Shown: in pieces, positions 46,099-58,053 of the stretch
Layout: every line of letters begins with the position of its first letter
Numbering within the stretch: the first letter of the stretch is position 1
Source: Lytechinus variegatus
Taxonomy: Eukaryota > Echinodermata > Echinoidea > Temnopleuroida > Toxopneustidae
NCBI RefSeq assembly: GCF_018143015.1
Contig: NC_054744.1
Location: 5,019,059-5,083,058 of the forward strand
Direction of reading: 5' to 3'
Length of the DNA: 64,000 nt
Program-made: the position numbers and the translations under genes
The notes under the pieces: generated by a model
What the model was told of the DNA's origin: nothing
The model's database searches: none
What the model saw: the letters and a program-made list of their open reading frames with translations, nothing else

Positions 46099-47208
46099 CA
46101 GGCGCGGATCCAGGAGGGGGCCGAGCCGGCCCCGGCCCCCCCCCCCTATTTTTTGACAACCTGCAGAAAAAAAGTCTACTCTTTACCTTGATAGAAACTA
46201 CGAAAAACAGAAAGAAGGGTAAGGAAGAGGTATTTTACCCATGATGGGTAATTTACAGCCTCGTAACGACCGGCCCGACCCCGAAAGGATACCCCAAAAA
46301 AGGTGAGGGGAAGAATTGGAAAATAGACTTTATATAAATTTTTTCGCTCGCGCTTCGCGCTCGCATTGCCTGTGTAATGAATCCCATTCAAGAGGGTTAA
46401 ATGACACTAATATACATGTATAACCAATATATATACAATATATCCAGTTCTGATATCAATTTGCACACAATTTTTTAGCTCGCACATCAAGCTTTCATTA
46501 TTTTGTTTGATTTACACAAATTGTTAATGTGTATCAAAATGTTCAGCTCGCGCTGCGCGCTCGCATTGTTTGATTTGTGAGAAACCTATGCTCTTTGGAA
46601 ATTCTTACCAAAATTAGTCAAAATGCTCCTCTATCATGTCAGTATATCAAAAAATTAAGCTCATGCTTCGTGCTCGCATTTAATTGTTTGAGACACACAG
46701 CTTGTTTATTTAAATAAAAACGCGCTTAGACTGTTCATTTTTTTCAGGTCGGAATATCAGAAATTTTGAACTCGCGCTTCGCACTCTCATTATTTAATTG
46801 GTGATACTTGTATCCTCTTCATTAATCACTAAAAACAGTCCTAATTGAGTCACTTTTCACGTTACTATATGATAAAATTTCAGCTCGCGCTTCGCGCTCG
46901 CATCGTTTAGTCGGATACTTATCTTTGTTCATGATCATAAAAACTGCTCTGAATCTTCAGTTCTAAGGACATAAAATATCAAAGATTTTTTGCTCGCGCT
47001 TCGCGCTCGCATTATATATTAAAACCACATGAGATACCTTATATTGTTTATAGCAATAAATACTAACATATTCTTAAAACTTCAGTCTTTAGTTAGGTCT
47101 ACCCCATGAAAAACCAAAAAAAAGGCAGATTGTAGCGGCCAATCAAAAAATGTTGATCAAAATATTTTTCGCCCCCCCCCCCATTGGTGAAAGCTGGATC
47201 CGCCCCTG
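46099..47208. mobile_element. Hairpin-array element, copy 1 (hAT-like ends)
   Basis: The ends CAGGCGCGGATCCAGG and CTGGATCCGCCCCTG are inverted, flanked by direct repeats AATCT (46094-46098 and 47209-47213). Inside, GCTCGCGCTTCGCGCTCGC or variants recur at about 46346, 46478, 46546, 46659, 46770, 46883 and 46992, mostly 109-113 bp apart, each followed by ATT. No coding frame. CAG...CTG ends fit hAT, but the superfamily is not proven. Confidence 0.85.
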
Positions 47209-47781
47209 AATCTGTAATTGTGCCATTATTCTTATTAGAATAAAATCGAAATTAATATCTAGTCGTAATGATGTCATAGCAGTCATACGATTAGCTATAA
47301 ATTGAAACTGAAACTTCAAATAATTATAAAAGCTTGCAATCATCAAAAATTGATATATTGGTATGCTAACAGTTAATTTGAACCTCGAATAAAAAGATAT
47401 TTTCCATTCCATTATAAGCAATGTATTTGTTCCAAAATCGGATCGTGAACCAGTTGTAAGGTGGAGGTCTTAAAACGCTATAATACCGAGTTCCCACTGT
47501 CAAGATTTACGCCACGATTCAAACGGCGTACTTAATCGTGGAGTAATCGTTTAGTGATCGCATCAGATCAGTCGTGGTAGTCGTATTGATCGTATAAATA
47601 TTTTGAATGGTTTTTTAAAAATGCGATCAGTTATGATAAGCCAATCGCGGGTTTCGTAAATGATCGCACGACAGTCTGAACAAGGTATTACATCACTGGT
47701 CCAAAAAAGAGCAGTTCATCTTGGTGTGGACCCTGTCAAAAGACATAAAATATTACAATAGACAAAATTTATGGAGTGCTT

Positions 47782-48016
47782 CAGGGGCGGATCCAGGATT
47801 TTCCAAAAAAAGGGGGCACATTTTTGGAGGAAAATTTTGACAAGCCAACAAAAAAAAAAGGTTTTAACCCGGAAATTACGGATATCTTGTACCCGAAAAA
47901 AAATTGACAAGCAAAAAAAAGGTCTTCAATTTCAAGGGGGCACACCTCGGTTTTTCTTCTCAAAAGGGGGCACATGCCCCTTGTGCCCCCTGTGCCTCCC
48001 CCTGGATCCGCGCCTG
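47782..48016. mobile_element. Short CAGGGGCGGATCCAGG element with 8 bp target duplication
   Basis: The ends CAGGGGCGGATCCAGG and CCTGGATCCGCGCCTG are flanked by perfect GAGTGCTT on both sides (47774-47781 and 48017-48024). The interior has ATTGACAAGCAAAAAAAAGG. An 8 bp duplication with CAG...CTG ends supports a hAT-type non-autonomous element. Confidence 0.85.
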
Positions 48017-48910
48017 GAGTGCTTAATAAGATGTGTATAGTGCTGCATACAACACCAATTTACTACACCTGGATGGAGAGTGCCCCAAAAATATAGGTAG
48101 GTTGTCGTCCCCTCCAAAAAGAGAAAAAGATGCGGAAGCTTGCACATTTTTTGCTTAAATTATTAATATTTTCCACACTATGAAAATATCCTTTAATTTC
48201 ACTATTGAAGATGCGTAAAGTGTCACAATAAAATTGGACGCTCTGTCCCCTAATTGTTCATAGAGCGTGTTCCTACTAAAATCCCCGGCAAAAGGCCTTT
48301 AACAAATTTATAACATATTTTGATATGTTATATCAAAATATAAACTTGTTGCTTTCCTAGCGGAAAATATACACTTTTTTCCAATATTATAGCATTTTGT
48401 TCACCGTTACTACGTTACCTATGTAACGTGCCCCCCCCCCCCTCTTCCGGGGGGCTTAAAACTACCGAATTTGTAGAGGAGATTATGGACATAATACCGC
48501 ATTCGGGGGGAAATTAAGTCACACAAGTAATAATAAAAAAATATGGGCGCTCAGTTTTAAACAATCGCATCTCAAAAATAAATTGTGATTGGTAGAACAA
48601 TACGCAATGCCCTAAATGATGGCGAAGAACAAAGATGCGATATGCGTGCGCTTAAATGGGGGGGGGGGCGAAATGACATAGTGACTATTTTTACCCTAAA
48701 ATGTCAGATAATGGTCAATTTTGCGAAGTAAACATGCATTCGAGTGTTCTCTTGCAGGTTGCCTATAACTTGCCATCGTAGATTTAAGGTTACAACATAT
48801 TTCTTTTTATGATGCAGGGAACCCTGATTGTAAAACAGCTCTTTACATTCTTCGGAACATTCCCGTCAGGTAGTGTAAATATCCTCGGACTCGCAGGCCG
48901 ACATAACGCC

Positions 48911-49496
48911 ATTAAAGGTCAAGTCCATCACAGAAAAATGCTGACTTGAATAAAAAAAATCAAACTAGCATAGTGCTGAAAATTCGTCAAAGTCGGATGA
49001 AAAAAAATAAGAAAGTTATGAAATTCTAAAGTTTTCACAAAACAGTGATATGCACAACTAGGTGAGTCAGTCGATGATGTCAATCACTCACTATCTCTAT
49101 TGTTTTTATTGTTTGAATATACAATATTTCATTTTTTTATAGATTTGACGATAAGAACCAACTTGACTGAACCATAATTATAGTATTAAACAATGCTAAT
49201 TCCACATGTTCAGGGAAGTATTAATCGTTGTATCACTTGACAATGAGGAGGAAATTAGAATATTTCATATAATGAAATACAAAATAAATAGTGAGTTGAT
49301 GCGTTATAGTCTCCTCATTTGCATACCAACCAGGATGTGCATATAACTGTTTTGCTAAATTAAGCGAAACTTTAAAATGTCTTAACTTTCTTATTTTATA
49401 TCCGATTTGGATGAAATTTTTAGTGTCATGCTTGTTGGATTTTTCTCTTTTTATTAAAATCAACTTTTTGTTGGGGTTGACTTGTCCTTTAATAAC
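48911..49496. mobile_element. ~550 bp MITE, octamer-bearing family (copy 2)
   Basis: The ends TTAAAGGTCAAGTCCA and TTGACTTGTCCTTTAA are inverted. The interior matches 33405-33955 and 58054-58610, including CTCATTTGCATACC and AGGATGTGCATATAACTG. This is the best-preserved copy. Confidence 0.85.
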
Positions 49497-49499
49497 TGG

Positions 49500-49870
49500 A
49501 TCCTTGATCACCCCTCACAACGATGAGACTTCATTGGGACATTTTTCATCCTGGTATCGGCATATTCGTCGACCGAATTAGTTCACTGTCTGACACCATC
49601 TTTTCTTCTCGACATGGTAACGCTGCGGGTACACATCGACGTCTGACCTCATGTCACCACAATATAACCACTGGATACCTTCCGAGCAACAATCTGCTAT
49701 CCACCTGATCCGCCATCAGTGATCTCCTGAGTATCATCTCCTGTTCCATTCCTCGATGACCACGCCTGCCGCAGTGATGGAGATGTGTGTACTCGAGCGT
49801 AGACCTTGATGTCCCACTTCCAACTATGGCTCAGGGTACATCTTCACCAGGTTATTCTGCGCTGTTGAGA
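49500..49870 (-). other. Possible terminal exon on the minus strand (speculative)
   Basis: GC-richer than its flanks. On the minus strand, TTTTCTCTTATAGTTTCTCAACAG looks like a splice acceptor region and is followed by a short frame ending ...LVKMYPEP and a stop. No partner exon was found and no family recognised. Confidence 0.15.
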
Positions 49871-50937
49871 AACTATAAGAGAAAATAAAAATAAATGAAA
49901 CTGTCAAATAGTCATACATGTATACAGTTTCTATTTTATGTCATCCCGTACACTGTTAGAAAATTTAAGTTCCTGCAGCATTGTCTCGAGAACACCTGTA
50001 ATCTTGCCAGATTGCGTAATCTTACAGTATATCATGTAAAATTACAGGAAATTGGTATTTGGTGTATGGAGCCTTACAAATTTCGTTAAAGAAAAAAAAA
50101 ATTTCCCCTTTTAAACAGACAAATACTCTTAAATTGTAGAAAATTCCTGTTTTATAAATTTACAGAATGATTCGTTATTGCCCCCACAGAGTCATAGGAT
50201 TTACACCCCAATATAGCAAAACAAAATAAAAATATTAAACAGCTAAAAAAAGAATAAAGTATAATAAATTACTGGAAAGAAAGACCCCTCCCCAGATCCG
50301 ATCCTTCCATTCTTTTAGCAGCCTGAAATTAGCATGTTAATCACTTTGAGTATCTTTCCCCCTAATCCTGATTCCTATCATTTGATTGGTTGAAAGTAAA
50401 AACTGTGCATGATGTGGCCATAGCAGTTTTGCCATTCATGTATAATGTAACAATCCGGCTGGAACTCATACAGGTGCTGCCCATAGGCGGGGCGATTAAA
50501 AAAATTATGCGACCCAAAGTATTTTTTACGGAGCCTTTAAAGTGCCATCGACTTGACGACATGGCGAGATACTTTATCTTGCCATGTCGACATTATTACC
50601 TTATAATGATACGTTATCTTGCCAAGTTGACTTACAAAAAAGTTATATGTCAACATGGCGAGATAGCCGCAGTATAAGGCACGTATAGCAGATAGCCGGC
50701 CGGATAGCCGGTCTGCATGCAGGCAACACCCAGCGGACAAGGACCTCTTTTTGCGACGTTGTCAAAGTGCATTCAACAAAGAAGTTCAATGATTAAAATT
50801 TATTTATGAATTTTTGATATTCCGACTTGAAACCTGGACATTCTCAGCGTTTTTTGTAATTACAATCGGCATTTAAATTTTAGATATTCCGACCAGAAAA
50901 TCGAACAGCTGGCTTTTTTACGCACGAACAAGTTGTA

Positions 50938-51975
50938 CAGGCGCGGATCCAGGAGGCCCCCCCCCCCCCATTTTTTGACAACCTGTAGAAAAAGTGTACT
51001 CTTTAACTTTATAGAAAGTACGAAAAACAGAAAAGTAAGAAAGAGGTATTATAACCGTGATATGTAATTTACATGCAGCCTCGTAACGGCCGGCCCGACC
51101 CCGAATAAAAAAGAAACAAGAAAAGGGTGAGGGGAAGAATAGGAAAATAGACTTTATATAAATTCGCTCGCGCTTCGCGCTCGCATTGCTTGTGTAATGA
51201 ATCCCATTTAAGAGGGTTGAAGTTCTTATATCAATTTGCTCACAATGTTTTAGCTCGCACATCAAGCTTTTATTATTTTGTTTGATTTACACAAATTGTT
51301 ATATCAAAATTTTCAGGCTCGCGCTGCGCGCTCGCATTGTTTGATTTGTGAGATACCTATCCTCTTTGGAAATTCTTTCAAAACTTTGTCAAAATGCTCC
51401 TTTATCTGTTTATCATGTCAGTATATCAAAAAAATAATCTGGCGCTCGCATTTAATTGTTTGAGACACACAGCTTGTTCTTTATTTAAATAAAAACGCGC
51501 TTAGACTGTCCAGTTTTCAGGTCGGAATGTCAAAAATTTTGAGCTCGCACTCATTATTTAATTGGTGATACTTGTATCCTCTTCATTAATCACTAAAAAC
51601 AGTCCTAATTGAGTCCCTTTTCACGTTACTATAATAAAATTTCAGCTCGCGCTTCGCGCTCGCATTGTTTACTTGGATACTTATCTTTGTTCATGATTAT
51701 AAAAACTGCTCAGAATCTTCAGCTCTAAGGACATAAAATATCAAAGAATTTTAGCTCGCGCTTCGCGCTCGCATTATATATTAAGACCACATGAGATACC
51801 TCATCTTGTTTATAACAATAACAACTAACATACTTAAAACTTCAGTCTTTTTATAGGACTGCCCCCTGAAAAACCAACAACAAAAAATCAGATTATAGCT
51901 GCCAATCGAGAAAAATTTTGATGAAAATATTTTTCAGCCCCCCCCCCCTATTGGCGAAAGCTGGATCCGCCCCTG
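50938..51975. mobile_element. Hairpin-array element, copy 2
   Basis: Homologous to 46099-47208 over its length. The ends CAGGCGCGGATCCAGG and CTGGATCCGCCCCTG are flanked by direct repeats TTGTA (50933-50937 and 51976-51980). Hairpin motifs at about 51166, 51252, 51317, 51644 and 51753, with two degraded positions (51441, 51542) that hold the spacing. Confidence 0.85.
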
Positions 51976-52230
51976 TTGTAGGCCATCTTTAAAAAAATTG
52001 CGAGCGCAAAGTGCAAGCTGGTTTTATTAGGTTTAAACCTAAAAATGAAAATTCTATGCATCTTTTTAATAATCATGAAGATGGGTATTTATCTTCTTAA
52101 AGAAATGATGTGAGGGGAAAAGCATGAGCTGACAATTTTTGATATTCCTATCTAAAACCTGGACATTTTAAAGCAACAATGAACAATAAACAGCCTTAAC
52201 GGCGCCATGCACCTGAAAGTCCTCACATCA

Positions 52231-52372
52231 GGGGGGGGGGGGGGCGTTTCATGAAAGGACTTGTCGGACGTTTTATCCGACAGTTACCATAGGAACAGTG
52301 CCTCTCAGCCAATCAAAATCATGGAAAGATGCCAGATCTACAACTTGTCGGATGAAAATATTGATGAAACGC
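52231..52372. mobile_element. Palindromic element, TTTCATGA terminus
   Basis: A G-run plus CGTTTCATGAAAGGAC and the end GATGAAACGC are inverted. The inner arms CTTGTCGGACGTTTTATCC and ACTTGTCGGATGAAAAT are related. CAGCCAATCAAAATCATGG in the centre is also seen at 42972. Confidence 0.65.
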
Positions 52373-52453
52373 TTACCTGGCCATGCAGTATAATGCAACA
52401 TTCTGGTCTGTGTAGTCTTATAATATAGGCCCACTTGAATAATAGTGTACTAT

Positions 52454-52885
52454 CAGGGGCGGCGGATCGGGGGGCAGGAGGGCACTTGTCCCCCTCCCCA
52501 AAAACTCCCTTAAGAAAAAAAAATGCCCCTTTTCAACATGGAAGGTGCTCTTTTTCAAAATGAAATGTTCCCACTTTCAAATAGAAATGGCCTTTTTGAA
52601 GTAACACAATACATTTTAGGTTAGAAAAAACACAAAAAATTTGATTGTCCAAACCGATCGCTCGCTACGCTCGCTCGTAGAAATAAAGTCTAAATGTAAA
52701 TGTTATCAATCAAAAAATCACTTCAAAAACGCTTTGCTCAACTTCATTACAACAAAAAACACAACTACTTCACTCAGATTATAATCTCATGGTGAAAATA
52801 CCCGTTTGTACCATAATGCCCATTTTGACATATAAGTGCCCTTTTTGGCTTTGCCCCCAAACGAAAATACGTTATGCCGCCCCTG
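52454..52885. mobile_element. CAGGGGCGGCGG TIR element
   Basis: CAGGGGCGGCGGATCGG and TATGCCGCCCCTG are inverted, with CTAT directly repeated at the flanks. The interior alternates G- and C-rich stretches (GTGCTCTTTTTC, GTGCCCTTTTTGGC) and has one CGATCGCTCGCTACGCTCGC motif. Confidence 0.6.
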
Positions 52886-53125
52886 CTATAATTCACCATC
52901 CAATTCATTCATACTACATTATGCTACCAATGAACAAAACAAGTGGGCATGCTTTCTTGCAAAAAACTCCATAAGTTTTAATCTCTGAATTGATCAAATG
53001 CTGATCTCAAAATGTATACATTTAAGCCCAGTTTTGGTAAACATTTTCTTCGAATTTAGTTAGATAGGCCAACGCATCATGTTCATGATTACAATTGGTG
53101 GTTAGAATGTCCCGTTATTGAAAAT

Positions 53126-54800
53126 TCAGCTCGCGCTTCGCAATCGCATTATTCAGTGGCATCTATCCTCTTTTGTGTTCCTAAATGTAAAACAGTGCTT
53201 TACATGTCCAGTATATACAAAAATTACAGCTTCCGCTTAACGCTCTCATTAGCAATATTGTTTGAGATTCTTTAATACTGTATTGATTCATACTAAAAAT
53301 GTATAATCTTTAGATAGGAATATCAAAAATTTCCAGCTTGCTCATCATTTTATTTAGGGATTAAGACACCAACCCTCTCCATGATTAAAACGAATGAATG
53401 TCCCGTACTTAGGTTTAAATGATCTTTAAAAATGATTAAGCTCGCGCGCCTCCCACTTTAAATAATAATTGATTATTCAGAAACATTTCTTGTTCGTGAT
53501 TCAATTTGAAAACTGTTCAAAAATTGTACTTTACAGCAAAACAATCCTAAAAAGTTCAATTTCCGGGTCATATATTTAAGTATCGTCCCATTCTCTCTCC
53601 TTCCTTTTATTTGTTCTCTTCCTCTTAGCCTCTTCCCCCTTTCTTTCCTTTTTTTTACCTCCCCCCTTCTTCCTCTTTCCTTTTCCCTCCTCCTTCCTTG
53701 CTCCCCCTTTATTTCATTTTCCCGACGGGAGCGCAATTTTACATTGTGCATTGTACCATAACTGCCGACTGGCTGTGTAACAATCTAATTCAGTAAAAAG
53801 CCAAATGTAATATTACTGGCATGGTACATGGTACGCCAGTGACTTTTTAACATGCCTTGACTTCAAGTACTAACGTACTATTTCTCTTAACTAGTTTTTA
53901 AAGGTTTTTAATTCCTTCAATTTCAATACCTAACATTAAGATAATTATAAAACTTACCTGGCTACCACCAAACTATGTTCTCCCGAGATCATCTTCCTGA
54001 AGTTTCTATATCCTTTCCACTGTCTCACATGCAGTAATATGGGGGAAATAAAATATGTCGGATGTCTTGTTTTTTGGAGGGCACATGTCACTTCCCTTAG
54101 CATTTACACGGATGATGTTGTTGCTTGCTGTACATTCTACCCTATCTACGGAATACATTTGTCTCTCGCCTGCCACGCTCAACTGTTCAGAATCCGGTTC
54201 AAATTTCCCGCCATTGTGTGTTCATGTTCTCCCCCAGTGCACGACAATGGCCCTATTATGGATGGTCACGCGTCGTTTTGTTCATGACTCTAGTGATTAT
54301 ATAATCTCGGTCAATGTTCTTTTAATAACATTTTAACAAAATCAGCAAGCGCTTGGCACTCGCATTAAGGCCCGGTCACACCGCCCGAGCGTCGTTGGAG
54401 CGGTTGTGGAGCGGTAGCTAGGGAGAGAGTGTCGAATTTCGCTTTCAAAAATTGGGGGAAAAAATCGAAAACATAAAAAAAACCCATCGAAATCGAATAA
54501 TAGCTCTATGTATACTGTCAATGGATTCCTAAAATAAATGTCCCTGTTTGGGGTCAATATATACAAAAATTTCAGCTCGCGATTCGCACTCATATTGTAG
54601 GTTTAGCGAAACAGTAATATACGTGTCATGATTATAAAAACTTGCTTACAATGTTCCTTTTTAAGTATGAATATCAAAACTTTCAGCTCGCATTATTTGA
54701 TCAATGACATACATATCCGTTTAATGGCACTGTCCTTGAGATGTCTCTATTAGGTCAGTATACTTAGCAACTGAGTGCGCTTCGCGCACTCACTAAGTGG
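53126..54800. repeat. Degraded hairpin-array material
   Basis: CAGCTCGCGCTTCGC and weaker variants occur at about 53128, 53228, 53332, 53436, 54342, 54571, 54683 and 54774, first ~104 bp apart. 53560-53735 is CT-rich, 54368-54420 carries one terminus of another element (AAGGCCCGGTCACACCGC), and 54000-54330 is unassigned. Confidence 0.55.
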
Positions 54801-55103
54801 CACAAAAATATTGCTGGTGCCCCCCCCCCAATTCCGTAGCCACGGTACGGCACTGGACAAACCTATTTCATTTTATTGTGAATATTCTACAGTGATGCCC
54901 CATATTCTGTCATTCTAACGTATGATAAATTTGTTCGGATGATGTAGTAGAGTACCGTACAAAACCTTTTTTCCCCAATTTTATATAGGAGAGGGTTTCA
55001 AATTCAGGATAGTTCTAACAATTAAAATTAGATCTAACTTAGATTATAGATCTAGGAAGGAGAGCAGCAATAGACATTCTACTTTGATCGATGAACAGGT
55101 TTA

Positions 55104-55293
55104 GGGGGTGTTGCAAGAAAATATTTGCGATTAATTGCAAATATTCGGTTGCAATTTTACAACTGATCAACGTTAGCTTTAGCAAATCAGATTAATCTTC
55201 TTGTTTCAAGGAGCAAATTAACTGCAAGACATATGATTGATTTAGGGACCAAAAATTGACTTGCAATTGATCACAAGTTTCTTGCAACATCCC
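55104..55293. mobile_element. Palindromic element, TTGCAAGAAA terminus
   Basis: GGGGGTGTTGCAAGAAA and TTTCTTGCAACATCCC are inverted. The arms GCGATTAATTGCAA and TTGCAATTGATC are diverged inverses. Confidence 0.7.
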
Positions 55294-56474
55294 ATTAGTC
55301 CTACATCATGGAGTAAACTAAAAACTAAACTATGCTACTAAAAAAAACAACATTTCAAAGGCCCATGGAATCCATCCTTTTATCACAACTCACATCTAAA
55401 AACCTTTTCTCTCTCTTTCTCTCTCATTCATTTTCCCCGTGTGGGTCTCTTTCACTTTTCCCTCCCTCTCTCATTTTTCCATTGCCTGTCTCTCATTTTC
55501 CTCATGCACTGTTTGACTAATTTTAGCCACCGCTGTTTCTGTCCCATTCATTTTATCACCCCCCCCCCCCTTCTCTCACTCTCATTTCTTTCGACATCCC
55601 ACTATACTTATGATTAAGCAACCTTTAGTTTTAAAAGAACAAACAAACAGTCTAGTGTATATTGCATGTAAGGTACATAATGTACACATATTTATTTCTG
55701 ACACAATACATGTAATGATATTTCTATATCACAATAATTGCCTCTTGACTGCTTACTGAATACACCGCGTTCTCAGATTTGGATTTCACTCTGTAATGAT
55801 TATTAGTTACTAGCTCTAGAATAACTTTAAACGTGAAAAGAAAGTAGCTGAAACGAACATGAGAAAGGGTTTAAAATCAAGGTTAGTATTCACCATATTA
55901 TAGATCTTGATCTCGTACATTAAAATCAGCTCATATTTGTCAAATATTTGTGAAATCGTAGCTGAAAGTCGACAATTCTGATGATAATTAACTAACACAA
56001 AAAGACAATTGGGACTTACAGTGTATTAATATTGCTTGGAAAATACCCGACATTTTATGGAATTCTGTGCCTATTTCGCTCATTTCTCAGCAATTTGATC
56101 CAAAGCCAATAGGCACACATACATATATATATTTTTATACAAACGATACATCTAATAGTAATACTGATATAGATACAATTGTATACTTGTTATGTTTGTT
56201 TGTTCTATATTTCCTTGCTCCATATGTATTTTTTGTGTTGTTTTATGTTAATTTAAGGATCACTAATTTATTAGTTCTTTGAAACTTTTCAGTGATCCTT
56301 CCACTATATACTCATTTATGTCATGATGTATTTTATTGAAAAATTCATGCTTCTTGATTTGTATGTTTTTAATGAAGATTGTGGTAAAAATAAAGTTTCA
56401 ACACTTGGACGGTCATTTTTTTTTATTGGATTCCGTTCGAACTCAGATCATTTTGAGATCGTTACAATTAGTAT

Positions 56475-56717
56475 AGAAGACTTATCCACAAGGCCACAAC
56501 GCTTTTAATATATTGATATATCAGGCAAGCATACAAAAAAATCATCTTAAAACGCACAAATATTTGATAGCATATTCAATTTAAAGAAGAATATATATAT
56601 TCTTCTTTAAATTGAATATGCAATCAAATATTTGTGCGTTTTAAGATGAATTTTTTGGTATGCTTGCCTGATATATCAATATATTAAAAGCGTTGTGGCC
56701 TTGTGGATAAGTCTTCT
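56475..56717. repeat. 243 bp near-perfect palindrome
   Basis: The two ~121 bp arms are inverse copies with about four differences, joined at ATATATATAT (56591-56600). Each arm runs from TCTTCTTTAAATTGAATATG outward to GCGTTGTGGCCTTGTGGATA, the start of a tRNA-like SINE head. Confidence 0.9.
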
Positions 56718-56970
56718 GATTTTGAAACAGAGGATCGTGGGTTCGAATCCCAGCCATGGCGTAATTTCCTTCAGCAAGAAATTTATCCACACCGTGATGC
56801 ACTCAACCCAGGTGAGGTGAATGGGTACCCGCAGGATTAATTCCTTGAATGCATGAGCGCTGAAACGCAGCTAGAGCTAAAGCCGGGGTAGTAATAATAA
56901 TAATAACAACGCGCCTCGGAATAGAACATAGCGCTATATAAATGCCTACAATATTATATTCACATCTATA
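56692..56970 (+). repeat. tRNA-derived SINE, full length
   Basis: Head 56692-56765: box A-like GTGGCCTTGTGGATAAG and box B GGTTCGAATCC. Body: CACTCAACCCAGGTGAGGTG, CGCAGGATTAATTCCTTG, GAGCTAAAGCCGGGGTA. Tail: GCGCTATATAAATGCC. The fragment at 3962-4150 is the same family. A diverged head in the opposite direction lies at about 56430-56508. Confidence 0.85.
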
Positions 56971-57364
56971 CAAACGAACCGCTGCATGGAACCGTGGAGC
57001 TAGATAGCTCCATGATAGAACAGTAAGTTGGCAGGACTTGTAGGAATACGCAATGAATGAAAATAACAATTGGGAAAGCTTCTAATAGGCTATCATTAAT
57101 TTTCGTTGCCAAATACTTAGCATGACTTATTCAACTGAATAGTTCCACAAAGTGCATTCTCCTTTTACTTTTTGCTTTTTATTTCTTTCTTCTTTTATGA
57201 ATCCAATCAGTGTATACACACGTTTTCATATATTTACCCCGATGCTGTCTCAATGCAATTTGTATTTTTATTCTGAAATCCCTTCAATATCTTTACGCTC
57301 TTGCTGTTGTCCTCATGAAATTGTATGCGTGAACCAAAATCTTGTGTTATATGACAGTTTACTA

Positions 57365-57462
57365 CCATTGCATATTCATTTTTATTCATTGCATATTCAT
57401 TTTATTCATTGTATATTCATTGCATATTCATTTTTATTCATTGTATATGCATTTTATTCATT
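57365..57462. repeat. Minisatellite TTGCATATTCATTTT(TA)TTCA
   Basis: About four to five imperfect units of roughly 20 bp. Confidence 0.85.
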
Positions 57463-58053
57463 TTGGGTCCTTGCTTCTGAAGATTTTTTTTCAAAAATAA
57501 TATGATAGCAGCCTAATTCATCCAATTCATTCATTTTATTAAATATTTCGTGTAAATTCTTGCCAAAATATTTAATTTCATGATCCTTTCTTATTGTAAC
57601 ATGATTTATCATATCACTTTTGTTATTTTGTTTGGTTTACCGTATATGTTATGCTTCTTTCATACGTGTTTACTTTGTATTGTATATGGAGCCATGAAAG
57701 AACAGTATTGTCATGTCGACTAAACTGAATATGGGCTGTCAATCCGTTTTTGCATTATTATTATTTTTTTTGTGGGGGGGTCATACAGAAAATAAATACT
57801 ACATGTATACTATACTATGACTGAACCCTATGTATGATTTCTAAATAACGTGGATAATCGCTTATAGTGATTACTTAAATCAGGATACTGCTCCTTGTGG
57901 TTGATCGATTAAAGTCCAAATCGGGTGTAGTTTTGCATCCCATGATGACGTCATTACAATTCAGAATTTAGTTCACCTTTTTAAACCATTCAGGGAATAG
58001 AAGTCCGTAATAGAATGGAATTTCTATTCATACCGCTTTTCGGAAAATTCATC

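Noticed and set aside
54039-54336. Overlapping 82- and 93-residue + strand frames
   Set aside because: Two frames are open at once, no splice context or motif supports either, and degraded repeat material surrounds them.
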